From positions 62,001 through 126,000 of the forward strand of contig NZ_QUSW01000009.1 of the NCBI RefSeq assembly GCF_003852895.1: DNA of 64,000 bases. Direction: 5' to 3'. Source of the DNA: Rhizobacter terrae. Its GTDB lineage: Bacteria > Pseudomonadota > Gammaproteobacteria > Burkholderiales > Burkholderiaceae_C. This document shows positions 8,561 to 17,425 of this stretch, piece by piece (the stretch's first letter is position 1; every line of letters begins with the position of its first letter). The position numbers and the translations under genes are program-made. Under the pieces are notes generated by a model that was given only the letters and a program-made list of their open reading frames with translations, did no database searches and was not told the origin of the DNA.

Positions 8561-9571
8561 ATGGGCGCGCATTCCGGCCGGCACGTCACGATGCATGACG
8601 TGGCTTCGAGCGCAGGCGTGTCGGTGTCGACGGTGTCCCTGGTCCTGCAGGACAGCCAGCTGATCAGCCTGGCCACGAAGACCAGGGTTCGACGAGCGGT
8701 GGAAGAACTCGGCTATGTCTACAACCGCTCCGCGGCACAGTTGCGCCGGCACGATTCCAATGCTGTCGGCGTCATCGTCAATGACCTGGCCAATCCATTC
8801 TTCGTCGAGGTGCTGGCGGGCATCGAAGGGCGGCTCATGCAGGATGGATTCGTGGTGCTTGTCGCCAACACCGACAACAGCTGCGAACGGCAAGACGCGG
8901 TCCTTCGGTCGATGCGCGAGCAAGGCGTCGCCGGCGTGATGCTCGCGCCCAGCCAGGGCACGCGGCGGCAGGCACTGAACGACCTGCGATCCTGGCGCAC
9001 GCCGTTCGTGCTCATGGTGCGGTCACTGGGCATGGGCGGCTGCGACTTCGCTGGCTTCGAGAACGAGATGGGAAGCTACCTGGCCACGCAGCGGATGCTG
9101 CAGGCCGGCCACCGCAAGTTGGCGTACCTGGGCGGGTTGCCGAGCGAAGTCCGGAACCAGCGCTATCGGGGGTTTCTCAAGGCCTTGCGGCAGTACGAGG
9201 TATCGCGCGCGGACCACCTCGAGCATTGGGGCGCCGCGACACGCCAGTTCGGTTTCGACGGGTTGCATTGGCTGCTGCGCCGGCAGCCCGGGCTCGAGGG
9301 CGTGGTCTGCTACAACGACATCGTTGCATTCGGCGCCATTGCCGCGGCCTCGCGCCTCGGCCGACGCCCCGGTGTCGACATCGCAGTGGCTGGGTTCGAC
9401 GATATCCGCGCGGCGCAGCATCTCAATCCGCCGCTCACCACCATCTCGATCGACCCGCATGGATTCGGTGCCGCGGCGGCGCAGCTGTGGTTGCAGCGGC
9501 GGGCCGCGCCCGAGCAGGCGCAGCGGGTGCACCTGTCTCTGCCGAAACTGGTGGTGCGCCGCACCGCATGA
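8561..9571 (+). CDS. LacI/GalR family regulator A
   Basis: Sugar-responsive DNA-binding protein of 336 residues. N-terminal LacI helix-turn-helix (TMHDVASSAGVSVSTVSLVLQ) and hinge helix, then a periplasmic-binding-protein-like effector domain. Four bases after the second binding-protein gene, so co-transcribed with receptor and sensor. It is paralogous to the convergent regulator at 9582-10604, with the same recognition-helix core (VSxSTVSLVLQ), so the two may bind the same palindrome. Confidence 0.92.
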   Translation: MGAHSGRHVTMHDVASSAGVSVSTVSLVLQDSQLISLATKTRVRRAVEELGYVYNRSAAQLRRHDSNAVGVIVNDLANPFFVEVLAGIEGRLMQDGFVVLVANTDNSCERQDAVLRSMREQGVAGVMLAPSQGTRRQALNDLRSWRTPFVLMVRSLGMGGCDFAGFENEMGSYLATQRMLQAGHRKLAYLGGLPSEVRNQRYRGFLKALRQYEVSRADHLEHWGAATRQFGFDGLHWLLRRQPGLEGVVCYNDIVAFGAIAAASRLGRRPGVDIAVAGFDDIRAAQHLNPPLTTISIDPHGFGAAAAQLWLQRRAAPEQAQRVHLSLPKLVVRRTA

Positions 9572-9581
9572 CGACGGTGCA

Positions 9582-10604
9582 CTACGCGGAGGTGCGAAGC
9601 TTCAAGGCTGGTTTCACCAGATGCCGGATCGGCTTGCCGGCCGGCTCCGACAGACGCTGCAACATCAGGGCGGCCGCTTGTTCGCCGAGCTGCCCCGGCT
9701 GCACGTCCATCGTGGTGAGGGGCGGGTTGGAGTGCTCGGTGTCGAGGATGCCGTCGAAGCCGACGATGGCGAAGTCCTTCCCAGCCTTCAGCCCCTGGCT
9801 GCCAAGGGTGGCCAGGGCGCCCAGTGCGGTGATGTCGTTGTAGCAGACGGCGGCCGTCGCTGGTCGCTTGCTCGCCAGCAGATCCAGCATCGCCGTGAAC
9901 CCGCCTTCGCGTGTCGGCGGGGCGGGCTTCACCAGCGATTCGTCGAAGGGAAGCCCCACTTCCTCCAGCGCCTCCTGGTAGCCCTTGAGGCGGTCGCGGT
10001 ACACCGGACCGGTCTGGCCGCCGATAAACCCGATGCGCTTGTGCCCCTGCTCGGCCAGGTAACGGGTGGAGGTCCGCATGCCCAGGACGTTGTCGGATCC
10101 GACGTAGTCGTGCACGGTGCGCCCCAGTGGCCGAACCATCAAGACGACGGGAATGCGCCACTCGCCCATCTGCTTGAGCAGGGAGCTCGGCGTGTCCAGG
10201 GCAGGGCACAGCATGATGCCCGCGGCGTTCTGCTCTCGCATCGAGGTGAGCAGCTTGCCTTGCAGCCCGACGTCTTCGCAGCTGTGCGCCATCAGCGTGA
10301 TGAAACCTTCGCGCACGAGCTTGCGCTCGATGCCGACGAGCACTTCAGCGAAGAAGGGGTTCATCAAGTCGTTGATGACAACGCCAATGACGTTGCTCGT
10401 GTTCCCGCGCATCAATGCGGCGTGACGGTTGTACACGTAGCCGAGGTCCGCTGCGACGGCGCGTACGCGCTCGGCAGTTTCCGCCCGGATCAGGTCGCTG
10501 CCTTGCAGGACGAGAGAGACGGTGGATTTCGACACGCCTGCGGTCTTCGCAATGTCCAGGATGGTCACGTTGCGCGCGGCTGCCTGTGGCGTCTTGGGTT
10601 TCAC
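9582..10604 (-). CDS. LacI/GalR family regulator B
   Basis: Repressor of 340 residues with LacI headpiece (NVTILDIAKTAGVSKSTVSLVLQ) and effector domain (AAVCYNDITALGAL). It is convergent with regulator A, 10 bp between stops, and divergent from the large catabolic operon. The 20-bp operator palindrome lies in the divergent gap. It is the best candidate for the factor that recognises the four palindromes, with autoregulation. Confidence 0.92.
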   Translation of the reverse strand: MKPKTPQAAARNVTILDIAKTAGVSKSTVSLVLQGSDLIRAETAERVRAVAADLGYVYNRHAALMRGNTSNVIGVVINDLMNPFFAEVLVGIERKLVREGFITLMAHSCEDVGLQGKLLTSMREQNAAGIMLCPALDTPSSLLKQMGEWRIPVVLMVRPLGRTVHDYVGSDNVLGMRTSTRYLAEQGHKRIGFIGGQTGPVYRDRLKGYQEALEEVGLPFDESLVKPAPPTREGGFTAMLDLLASKRPATAAVCYNDITALGALATLGSQGLKAGKDFAIVGFDGILDTEHSNPPLTTMDVQPGQLGEQAAALMLQRLSEPAGKPIRHLVKPALKLRTSA

Positions 10605-10632
10605 TTCGGGTTTTCCCGTGGTTTGTTTTTGA

Positions 10633-10679
10633 TTGACAATTTATTGGAACGTTCCAATAATCTATTTAACCGTTCCAAT
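10633..10679 (+). promoter_or_regulatory. Main LacI-controlled promoter of the catabolic operon
   Basis: TTGACA at 10633-10638 and AATAAT at 10656-10661 form a near-consensus promoter with a 17-bp spacer. The perfect 20-bp palindrome TTATTGGAACGTTCCAATAA at 10641-10660 covers the spacer and -10. A degenerate second site (AACCGTTCCAAT) follows at 10668-10679. This is the strongest operator copy in the window, and it lies between regulator B and the first catabolic gene. Confidence 0.85.
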
Positions 10680-10691
10680 GAGTGTAGCTGC

Positions 10692-11729
10692 ATGACATCG
10701 ACGTCCAAGCCAGAGACCGGGTGGGGTTTCATCGGAGCCAGCACCATCGCCCGCGAGCACATGGTGCAGGCCATCAACGCCCAGCCGGGGCATCGTGTCG
10801 TCGCCGTGGCCAGCTCGAATGAGCAGCGAGCGCGTGATTTCGCCGCGCATGCAGGCATTGCGAATGCCTACGCCGACGTGGATCGCTTGCTCGCGGACCC
10901 TGCCGTGGATGTCGTGTACATCAGCACGACCAATGAGTTGCATGCGCCCCAGGCCATGGCTGCCGCAGCGGCCGGCAAGCATGTGTTGTGCGAGAAGCCG
11001 CTGGCGCTGAGCGTTGGCGACGCACTGGCGATGGTCTCGGCCTGCCAACGGGCCGGCGTGCTGCTGGCAACCAACCATCACCTACGCAACGCGGCCAGCC
11101 ACCGCGCCATGCGCGACGCGGTTCGATCCGGCGCCATTGGCCAGGTGCAATTTGCCCGCGTGTTCCATGCGGTTCATTTGCCGGAGCATCTCCAGGCCTG
11201 GCGCATCAACAAGCCCGAGGCCGGCGGCGGGGTGGAGCTGGACATCACCGTCCACGACATCGACACGCTTCGCTTCATCCTCGCTGCGGAGCCGGTGGAA
11301 GCCATCGGCCTGGGCCGGCAAGGCGGCATGGCGCAGAAAGGACTGACCGATGGCGTCATGGCTGTCGTGCGGTTCGACAACGGCACGCTGGTGCAGCTCC
11401 ACGACGCCTTCACGGTGAAGCACGCCGGCACCGGCCTGGAGCTTCACGGAGACGCGGGGTCGCTGATCGGACGCAATGTCATGACCCAGCAGCCTGTCGG
11501 CGACGTCACCCTCGTCGACGCCAACGGCAGCCGCACGCTGGACCTTCGTCACCAGGACCTCTACGTCACCGGCGTGCGCGCCTTCTGCAAGGCGCTGGCC
11601 GGCCAAGGCGAGCCGGCAGCCACCGGGCTGGACGGCGTCAAGTCACTGTCTGCAGCGCTGGCCGTGTCCCAAGCCTGCGCAACCGGCGCTGTCGTGCACA
11701 TTCCCAACATCACGGGCGAAGGCCAATGA
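10692..11729 (+). CDS. Gfo/Idh/MocA family NAD(P)-dependent dehydrogenase
   Basis: Sugar or cyclitol oxidoreductase, 345 residues. Rossmann start WGFIGASTIAREHMVQAI, the family signature CEKPLALSVGDA (the Lys of the EKP motif is usually catalytic), and GGGVELDITVHDIDTLRFIL in the C-terminal domain. The ATG at 10692 comes 13 bases after the operator region; an in-frame upstream extension is antisense to the lacI gene and is not real. First gene of a long operon. It may oxidise the imported sugar to a 3-keto or lactone form, by analogy with the family. Its stop overlaps the next start (ATGA). Confidence 0.9.
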   Translation: MTSTSKPETGWGFIGASTIAREHMVQAINAQPGHRVVAVASSNEQRARDFAAHAGIANAYADVDRLLADPAVDVVYISTTNELHAPQAMAAAAAGKHVLCEKPLALSVGDALAMVSACQRAGVLLATNHHLRNAASHRAMRDAVRSGAIGQVQFARVFHAVHLPEHLQAWRINKPEAGGGVELDITVHDIDTLRFILAAEPVEAIGLGRQGGMAQKGLTDGVMAVVRFDNGTLVQLHDAFTVKHAGTGLELHGDAGSLIGRNVMTQQPVGDVTLVDANGSRTLDLRHQDLYVTGVRAFCKALAGQGEPAATGLDGVKSLSAALAVSQACATGAVVHIPNITGEGQ

Positions 11730-13330
11730 AGTCCAAAGTCGTCACCGCAGCCCAGGCTGCCGCTCTCATCCGCGACCACGACGTCGTCAGTGTCAGTTCG
11801 TCCAGCGGCCTTGGCTGCCCGGACAAGGTTCTGGAAGCCATGGGTGAGCGCTATCGCAACGAGCAGGCACCGAGGTCCCTGACCATGCTCCACCCCATCG
11901 CGGCCGGCGACATGTACGGCATCAAGGGCATCGACCACGTCGCGCAGAAAGGCCTGATCACCCGAGTGCTGGCAGGCTCCTACCCGAGCGGCCCGTCCTC
12001 GCATCCGATGCCGGCCATCTGGCGAATGATCCTTGATGACGAGGTCGCCGCCTACAACGTGCCGAGCGGCATCCTCTTCGACATGCACCGCGACGTCGCG
12101 GCCAAGCGCGCAGGCGTGTTCACCAAGGTGGGTGTCGGCACCTATGTGGACCCCGACCAGGACGGATGCGCGATGAATCCGTCCGCCCGCATGCAACCCA
12201 TCGTGAGCAAGGTGAGCTTCGACAACAACACATGGCTGCACTTTCCCGGCATCGTGCCGAACGTGGCCATCATCCGCGCCACGACCGCGGACGAACGGGG
12301 CAACCTCACCTACGAACACGAAGGGGCCTTGCTCGGCGGGCTCGACCAGGCACTGGCCGCGCGCAACCATGGCGGCATCGTGATTGCACAGGTGAAGCGG
12401 CTGGCCAAGACCGGCTCCATGCGGCCGCACGATGTTCGCGTTCCTTCCAATCTGGTCGACTACATCGTCGTCGACCCCGACCAGCAGCAGACGACCCAGA
12501 CGCCGTACGACCCGGCCATCAGCGGCGAGGTGATGCAGCCGTTGTCCGCATTCGAGCACCAGCCCTGGAGCGCGGAAAAGGTGATCGCGAGGCGGGCTGC
12601 GATGGAGCTGCACGCCAGCTCGACCGTCAACCTCGGATTCGGCATCTCTGCCAACGTGCCACGCATCCTGTTGGAAGAAGGCCTGCACGGCGACGTGACC
12701 TGGGTCATCGAACAAGGTGCGGTCGGTGGCATGCCGCTGCTGGGGTTCGCCTTCGGCTGTGCGTCCAACGCCGATGCGATCGTGGCCTCGCCCACGCAGT
12801 TCACCTACTTCCAGGGCGGCGGCTTCGACGCAACGATGCTGTCGTTCCTGCAGGTGGATCCGCAGGGCAGCGTCAATGTGTCGAAGCTGGCTGCGAAGCC
12901 TTATCTCACTGCCGGATGTGGTGGCTTCGTCGACATCACGGCCCATGCGCGCAACATCATCTTCTCCGGCTTCTTCACGGCGGGTGCAAAGCTGCAGGTG
13001 GGTGACGGCAAGCTCGCGGTGCTGGAGGAAGGGCGCTCCAGGAAGTTCGTCCGTGCCATCGAGCAGGTCACGTTCAGCGGCGTGGTCGGCCGGGAGCGGC
13101 AGCAGAACGCAACCTACATCACCGAGCGCTGCGTGCTGCGCATGACGGCCGATGGCCTGATGGTCACCGAGATTGCGCCGGGAATCGATCTGCAGCGGCA
13201 CGTGCTTGACCAGTGCGAGTTTTCGCTCATCGTGTCGCCTGACCTGCGCCTGATGGATGAAGCACTGTTCCGCGATCAGCCCATGGGCATGTCCTTGAAG
13301 AGCGAGGTCCGCCGTGGACGCCAAGGCTGA
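11726..13330 (+). CDS. Acyl-CoA:acetate/3-ketoacid CoA-transferase family protein
   Basis: Family I CoA-transferase of 534 residues with alpha and beta halves fused, as in YdiF/propionate CoA-transferase. The catalytic glutamate motif is present (VIEQGAVGGMP, Glu329), and the glycine-rich N-terminal half VSVSSSSGLGCPDKVLEAMG fits the fold. It moves CoA from an acyl-CoA to a free carboxylate. Finding it as gene two of a sugar-import regulon is unusual; it implies that a sugar-derived carboxylic acid is activated as a thioester. Start overlaps the dehydrogenase stop; end overlaps the enoyl-CoA hydratase start. Confidence 0.9.
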   Translation: MKSKVVTAAQAAALIRDHDVVSVSSSSGLGCPDKVLEAMGERYRNEQAPRSLTMLHPIAAGDMYGIKGIDHVAQKGLITRVLAGSYPSGPSSHPMPAIWRMILDDEVAAYNVPSGILFDMHRDVAAKRAGVFTKVGVGTYVDPDQDGCAMNPSARMQPIVSKVSFDNNTWLHFPGIVPNVAIIRATTADERGNLTYEHEGALLGGLDQALAARNHGGIVIAQVKRLAKTGSMRPHDVRVPSNLVDYIVVDPDQQQTTQTPYDPAISGEVMQPLSAFEHQPWSAEKVIARRAAMELHASSTVNLGFGISANVPRILLEEGLHGDVTWVIEQGAVGGMPLLGFAFGCASNADAIVASPTQFTYFQGGGFDATMLSFLQVDPQGSVNVSKLAAKPYLTAGCGGFVDITAHARNIIFSGFFTAGAKLQVGDGKLAVLEEGRSRKFVRAIEQVTFSGVVGRERQQNATYITERCVLRMTADGLMVTEIAPGIDLQRHVLDQCEFSLIVSPDLRLMDEALFRDQPMGMSLKSEVRRGRQG

Positions 13331-14102
13331 CGCGCGCGTGCGCCTGAGCTGTGTCGGCGCGGTGGCGACCGTCGTCATCGAGCGTGAGCGCAAGTTGAAC
13401 ACCCTGACGCCCGACATGCTGGAACAGCTGGAGGCCTGTGCCGATTCCATCGAGCGCAACCCGATGATTCGATCCGTCGTACTGACCGGCGATGGGCAAC
13501 GTGCCTTCTGCGCCGGGGCAGACATCAACGAGTGGTCATCGCTGCCGCCCTTGGAGATGTGGCGCAGCTGGGTGCGCATCGGCCATCGCGTCTTCGACCG
13601 CTGGGCTCGCTTGCGCATGCCCGTGATCGCGGCGCTGAACGGGCATGCCTTGGGCGGTGGCCTGGAACTGGCCGTCACGGCGGACGTCCGCATCTGCTCC
13701 TCGCAGGCACTGCTGGGCTTGCCCGAGGCCAGCATCGCCACCTGTCCAGGGTGGTCCGGCACCCAGCGGCTGGTGCGCCTGGTGGGGCCGGCACACGCCA
13801 AATACATGGCATTGGCCGGTCAACGGATCGCCGCATCGGCCGCGCTGGGTTGGGGGCTGGTCGATGAAGTGGTCGAACCCGGCCAGGTCCAGGACCGTGC
13901 CCACGAACTGGCGCGGCAAATGGCCGCCAATGCGCCGGTGGCACTGCAGCTCACCAAGCAATTGATCAACGCCGCCTCACAGGAAGACGCCTCGGCCAGC
14001 ATGGAGGCGATGGCCGGCGCCTTGGCCGCGACGACGCAGGACGCCGCCGAAGGCATGCGGGCCTTCCGCGAAAAGCGGCCGCCGAAGTACGAAGGCCATT
14101 GA
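13314..14102 (+). CDS. Enoyl-CoA hydratase/isomerase family protein
   Basis: Crotonase-fold protein of 262 residues with a GTG start inside the end of the CoA-transferase gene (17-bp overlap). Oxyanion-hole segments are present (AFCAGADINEW and GHALGGGLELA), as are both glutamates used by hydratases (GGGLEL and LPEASIATCPGWSGTQRL). It probably hydrates an unsaturated acyl-CoA or removes water from a hydroxyacyl-CoA produced by the preceding enzyme. The substrate is unknown. Confidence 0.9.
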   Translation: MDAKADARVRLSCVGAVATVVIERERKLNTLTPDMLEQLEACADSIERNPMIRSVVLTGDGQRAFCAGADINEWSSLPPLEMWRSWVRIGHRVFDRWARLRMPVIAALNGHALGGGLELAVTADVRICSSQALLGLPEASIATCPGWSGTQRLVRLVGPAHAKYMALAGQRIAASAALGWGLVDEVVEPGQVQDRAHELARQMAANAPVALQLTKQLINAASQEDASASMEAMAGALAATTQDAAEGMRAFREKRPPKYEGH

Positions 14103-14124
14103 TTGGCAGAAAGAAGAAGACGCG

Positions 14125-15636
14125 ATGACTCACGACATTCAAGCCGCCGCCCAGGCGATCTTCGACAAGCCTCTCCAGGGTCAGTTGCTCATTGAAGGAC
14201 GCTGGGTGGACGCCCTCGACGGGCGCACGCTGGAGCGCCAGTCTCCGGCGCACGGAAAGACAGTGGCGACCTATGCGCAGGCCGGGGTGAAAGACGCCCA
14301 GGCCGCCATCGAGAGCGCGCGCCGCGCGTTCGACCTTGGCCCGTGGCCCAGGATGTCAGGCGCTGAGCGCGCCGCCGTGCTGCGTCGCGTGGGCGACGCC
14401 ATCCTCGCCCAGAAGCGCGAGATCGCGCTGATGGAAACGCTGGAGAACGGCAAGCCGTTCGAGCAGGCCCTGGCTGAAATCGAAGGGGCGGCTGACCTGT
14501 GGCAATACGCCGCGACGCTGGCCAGAAACCTGCACGGCGACAGCTACAACACCCTGGGCGAACGCACGCTGGGGATTGTCTTGCGCGAGCCCATCGGCGT
14601 GGTGAGCGTGATCACGCCGTGGAATTTTCCTTTCCTCATCGTCAGCCAGAAGCTTCCCTTCGCGCTGGCAGCGGGCTGCACCGCGGTGGTCAAGCCGGCC
14701 GAGGTGACCTCCGCCACCACCGTCATGCTGGGGCGCATCCTGCTCGATGCCGGCTTGCCGGCTGGTGTTGCCAACATCGTCGTCGGGCCTGGCAGCGTGG
14801 TGGGCGATGTCCTTGTCACCCATCCAATGGTGGACATGCTGTCGTTCACGGGGTCCACTGCCATTGGCAAGCAGGCCGTGGCGAAGTCCGCCCAGACACT
14901 GAAAAAGGTCTCGATGGAGCTGGGCGGAAAGAACCCCCAGATCGTCTTTCCGGACTGCGACTGGGATGCAGCGGTGGACGCCGTCGTGCATGGCATCTAC
15001 TTCAACGCCGGCCAGTGCTGCAACAGCGGAAGCCGGGTGCTGGTGCACCGCACGGTCCATGACCGGCTGGTCGAAGAGGTCACGGCACGTTCGCGCAACG
15101 TTCGCGTGGGCGACCCGCTGATGCCAGGCGTGCAGGTGGGCGCAATCACCACCGAGCGGCAGCTCGACACCATCCTCCAGTACATCCACCTGGCACGAGG
15201 CGACGGCGCCCAGGTGCGGCTGGGTGGATCGCGGATGGATCGCCCCGGGATGTACGTGGAGCCGACGGTGATCAGCGGCGTGTCGCCCGAGATGCCCATC
15301 GCCCGCGAGGAGGTGTTCGGCCCCGTCCTCGCCGTCGTTGCGTTCGACACCCTGGACGAGGCCGTGGCCATCGCCAACAGCACGCCGTATGGCTTGTCCG
15401 CCTCGGTCTGGAGCCGCGACTTCGATACCTGCGTGGCTGCCACGCGCCGCATCCGCGCAGGCACCGTGTGGGTCAATACGTTCCTGGAAGGGCATGCGGA
15501 GCTTCCGTTCGGAGGCTTCCATGAAAGCGGCATCGGCCGCGAGCTGGGTCGCCTGGCCACCGAGGACTACACCGAGACCAAGACGATGCACCTGCACATC
15601 GGTCCGCGTCAGTCAATGTGGTCGAGCAAGGCCTGA
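14125..15636 (+). CDS. NAD(P)-dependent aldehyde dehydrogenase
   Basis: ALDH superfamily enzyme of 503 residues that oxidises an aldehyde to an acid. The catalytic motifs are intact: PWNFPF, FTGSTAIGK for cofactor, MELGGKNPQIVF with the general-base Glu, and NAGQCCNSGSR with the nucleophilic Cys. It lies 22 bp after the hydratase gene. In this operon it could act after a GMC alcohol oxidoreductase and give the acid used by the CoA-transferase. Confidence 0.93.
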   Translation: MTHDIQAAAQAIFDKPLQGQLLIEGRWVDALDGRTLERQSPAHGKTVATYAQAGVKDAQAAIESARRAFDLGPWPRMSGAERAAVLRRVGDAILAQKREIALMETLENGKPFEQALAEIEGAADLWQYAATLARNLHGDSYNTLGERTLGIVLREPIGVVSVITPWNFPFLIVSQKLPFALAAGCTAVVKPAEVTSATTVMLGRILLDAGLPAGVANIVVGPGSVVGDVLVTHPMVDMLSFTGSTAIGKQAVAKSAQTLKKVSMELGGKNPQIVFPDCDWDAAVDAVVHGIYFNAGQCCNSGSRVLVHRTVHDRLVEEVTARSRNVRVGDPLMPGVQVGAITTERQLDTILQYIHLARGDGAQVRLGGSRMDRPGMYVEPTVISGVSPEMPIAREEVFGPVLAVVAFDTLDEAVAIANSTPYGLSASVWSRDFDTCVAATRRIRAGTVWVNTFLEGHAELPFGGFHESGIGRELGRLATEDYTETKTMHLHIGPRQSMWSSKA

Positions 15637-15645
15637 GGTCATCCC

Positions 15646-16512
15646 ATGAAAGCCACGCCGCTTGCACGAGTGCTGCTCAGCCCGAGCGTCATCCTGATGG
15701 CCTGCTGTGTCTACGGGTACATCGCCTTCACCATCTATCTGTCCTTCACCGATTCGACGCTCATGCCCAGCTACGAATGGGCGGGCGCCAGGAGCTACAG
15801 CCGCCTGCTCGCGTCCGAGAACTGGTCGGTGTCGGTGGGCAACCTGGCCACCTTCGCGTCGCTGTACATCGGGATTGCGATGGCGCTGGGCCTGGGCCTT
15901 GCAATCATGATCGACCAGAAGATCCGGGCCGAGTCCGCCTTGCGGTCGATCTTCCTGTACCCGATGGCCTTGTCCTTCATCGTCACGGGGACAGCCTGGA
16001 AGTGGCTGCTGGACCCGGGCGTCGGGCTGGAACAGTCGCTGCAACGGCTGGGCTGGCAGCAGTTCCACTTCGGATGGATCAAGGACAGTGACATGGCCAT
16101 CTACTGCGTGGTCATCGCGGCAGTGTGGCAGACCTGCGGTTTCGTCATGGCGATGTTCCTGGCTGGACTGCGCGGCGTGGACGGTGAGCAGATCAACGCC
16201 GCCCGGGTGGATGGCGCGCCGCCGTGGCAGATCTACCTGCGCATCGTCATTCCGCAGTTGCTGCCGGTGTTCGTGTCGTCCTTCGTGATCCTCGCGCACA
16301 TGGCGATCAAGTCCTATGACCTGGTGATCGCGCTGACCAACGGCGGCCCCGGTCGTTCGACCTGGCTGCCCTCCGTCTTCATGTACCAGTACACCTTCAC
16401 CCGCAATGAAATGGCGATCGGTGCCGCCAGCGCCGTGCTGATGCTGCTGGCCATCAGCGTGGTCGTCGTGCCCTACCTGTACAGCGAGATGAAGAAGGCC
16501 CAACATGCATAG
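15646..16512 (+). CDS. CUT1 sugar ABC transporter permease (GtsB/UgpA-like)
   Basis: Inner-membrane permease of 288 residues with six predicted TM helices. The EAA loop that contacts the ATPase is visible (EQINAARVDGAPPWQIYLRIVIPQLLP). It pairs with the next permease, the ATPase at 17426 and a binding protein at 2999 or 7285. The end overlaps the next gene by 8 bp. Confidence 0.92.
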   Translation: MKATPLARVLLSPSVILMACCVYGYIAFTIYLSFTDSTLMPSYEWAGARSYSRLLASENWSVSVGNLATFASLYIGIAMALGLGLAIMIDQKIRAESALRSIFLYPMALSFIVTGTAWKWLLDPGVGLEQSLQRLGWQQFHFGWIKDSDMAIYCVVIAAVWQTCGFVMAMFLAGLRGVDGEQINAARVDGAPPWQIYLRIVIPQLLPVFVSSFVILAHMAIKSYDLVIALTNGGPGRSTWLPSVFMYQYTFTRNEMAIGAASAVLMLLAISVVVVPYLYSEMKKAQHA

Positions 16513-17422
16513 CGCCACGGTGACATCGATGACGAGCCGCACCATGCGCACCGAATCCACCCGAACCAGAAAGCGCGGCGACTTGCCCCGACTGGTCCTC
16601 TACGTCCTGCTGGGTTTCCTGGCGCTCGTCTTTCTGACGCCTGTGTACGTCATGGTCGTCAACTCGCTGAAATCGCTGGACGAGATCCGCAGCGGCGACC
16701 TGATGAGCCTGCCCACCGCCTGGACGGTCGAGCCCTGGCTCACGGCCTGGAGCACGGCGCAGATCGGCGTCGAGGCCACCGGCCTGCGTCCATATTTCAT
16801 CAACTCCTTCCTGATCGTGATCCCGAGCGTGGTGCTGTCGACCATGATCGGTGCGCTGAACGGCTACATCCTCACGCAGTTCAAGTTCCGGGGGGCGCAG
16901 CTCATCTTCGCGGGCATGCTGACCTCGGTCTTTATCCCGTTCCAGATCGTGCTGATCCCCATGGCCAAGACGCTGGGTGCGATCGGTCTGGCGGGCACGG
17001 TGTGGGGGCTGGTGTTCGTGAACACGGTGTACGGCATCGGCTTCACGACGCTCTTCTTCCGCAACTACTACGCTGCATTCCCTTCGGAGCTCGTGCGCTC
17101 GGCGCGCATGGACGGCGCCAGCTTCTTCGGTGTGCTGCTGCGCATCCTGCTGCCCAACAGCACACCGATCATCATCGTGACGGTCATCTGGCAGTTCACG
17201 AACATCTGGAACGAGTTCCTGTTCGGTGCGTCGTTCAGCAACTTCAACTCGTCGCCAATCACGGTGGCGCTCAACAACCTCGTCAGCAGCTCGACGGGGG
17301 TCAAGGAATACAACGTCCATTTCGCCGGCGCCTTCATCGCTGCGATGCCGACGTTGATCGTCTATCTCCTGTCAGGCAAGTACTTCGTCCGAGGTCTGAT
17401 GGCAGGCTCAGTCAAGGGGTAA
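16505..17422 (+). CDS. CUT1 sugar ABC transporter permease (GtsC/UgpE-like)
   Basis: Second permease subunit, 305 residues, six TM helices, with the EAA loop SELVRSARMDGASFFGVLLRILLP and a C-terminal KYFVRGLMAGSVKG tail typical of this subunit. The N-terminus has a charged extension of about 30 residues before the first helix, so a later start is possible. Three bp separate it from the ATPase gene. Confidence 0.92.
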   Translation: MHSATVTSMTSRTMRTESTRTRKRGDLPRLVLYVLLGFLALVFLTPVYVMVVNSLKSLDEIRSGDLMSLPTAWTVEPWLTAWSTAQIGVEATGLRPYFINSFLIVIPSVVLSTMIGALNGYILTQFKFRGAQLIFAGMLTSVFIPFQIVLIPMAKTLGAIGLAGTVWGLVFVNTVYGIGFTTLFFRNYYAAFPSELVRSARMDGASFFGVLLRILLPNSTPIIIVTVIWQFTNIWNEFLFGASFSNFNSSPITVALNNLVSSSTGVKEYNVHFAGAFIAAMPTLIVYLLSGKYFVRGLMAGSVKG

Positions 17423-17425
17423 GGC

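Noticed and set aside
9324-10691. Upstream in-frame extension of the Gfo/Idh/MocA gene
   Set aside because: It is antisense to regulator B and crosses the operator and promoter; the family's Rossmann start fits the ATG at 10692.
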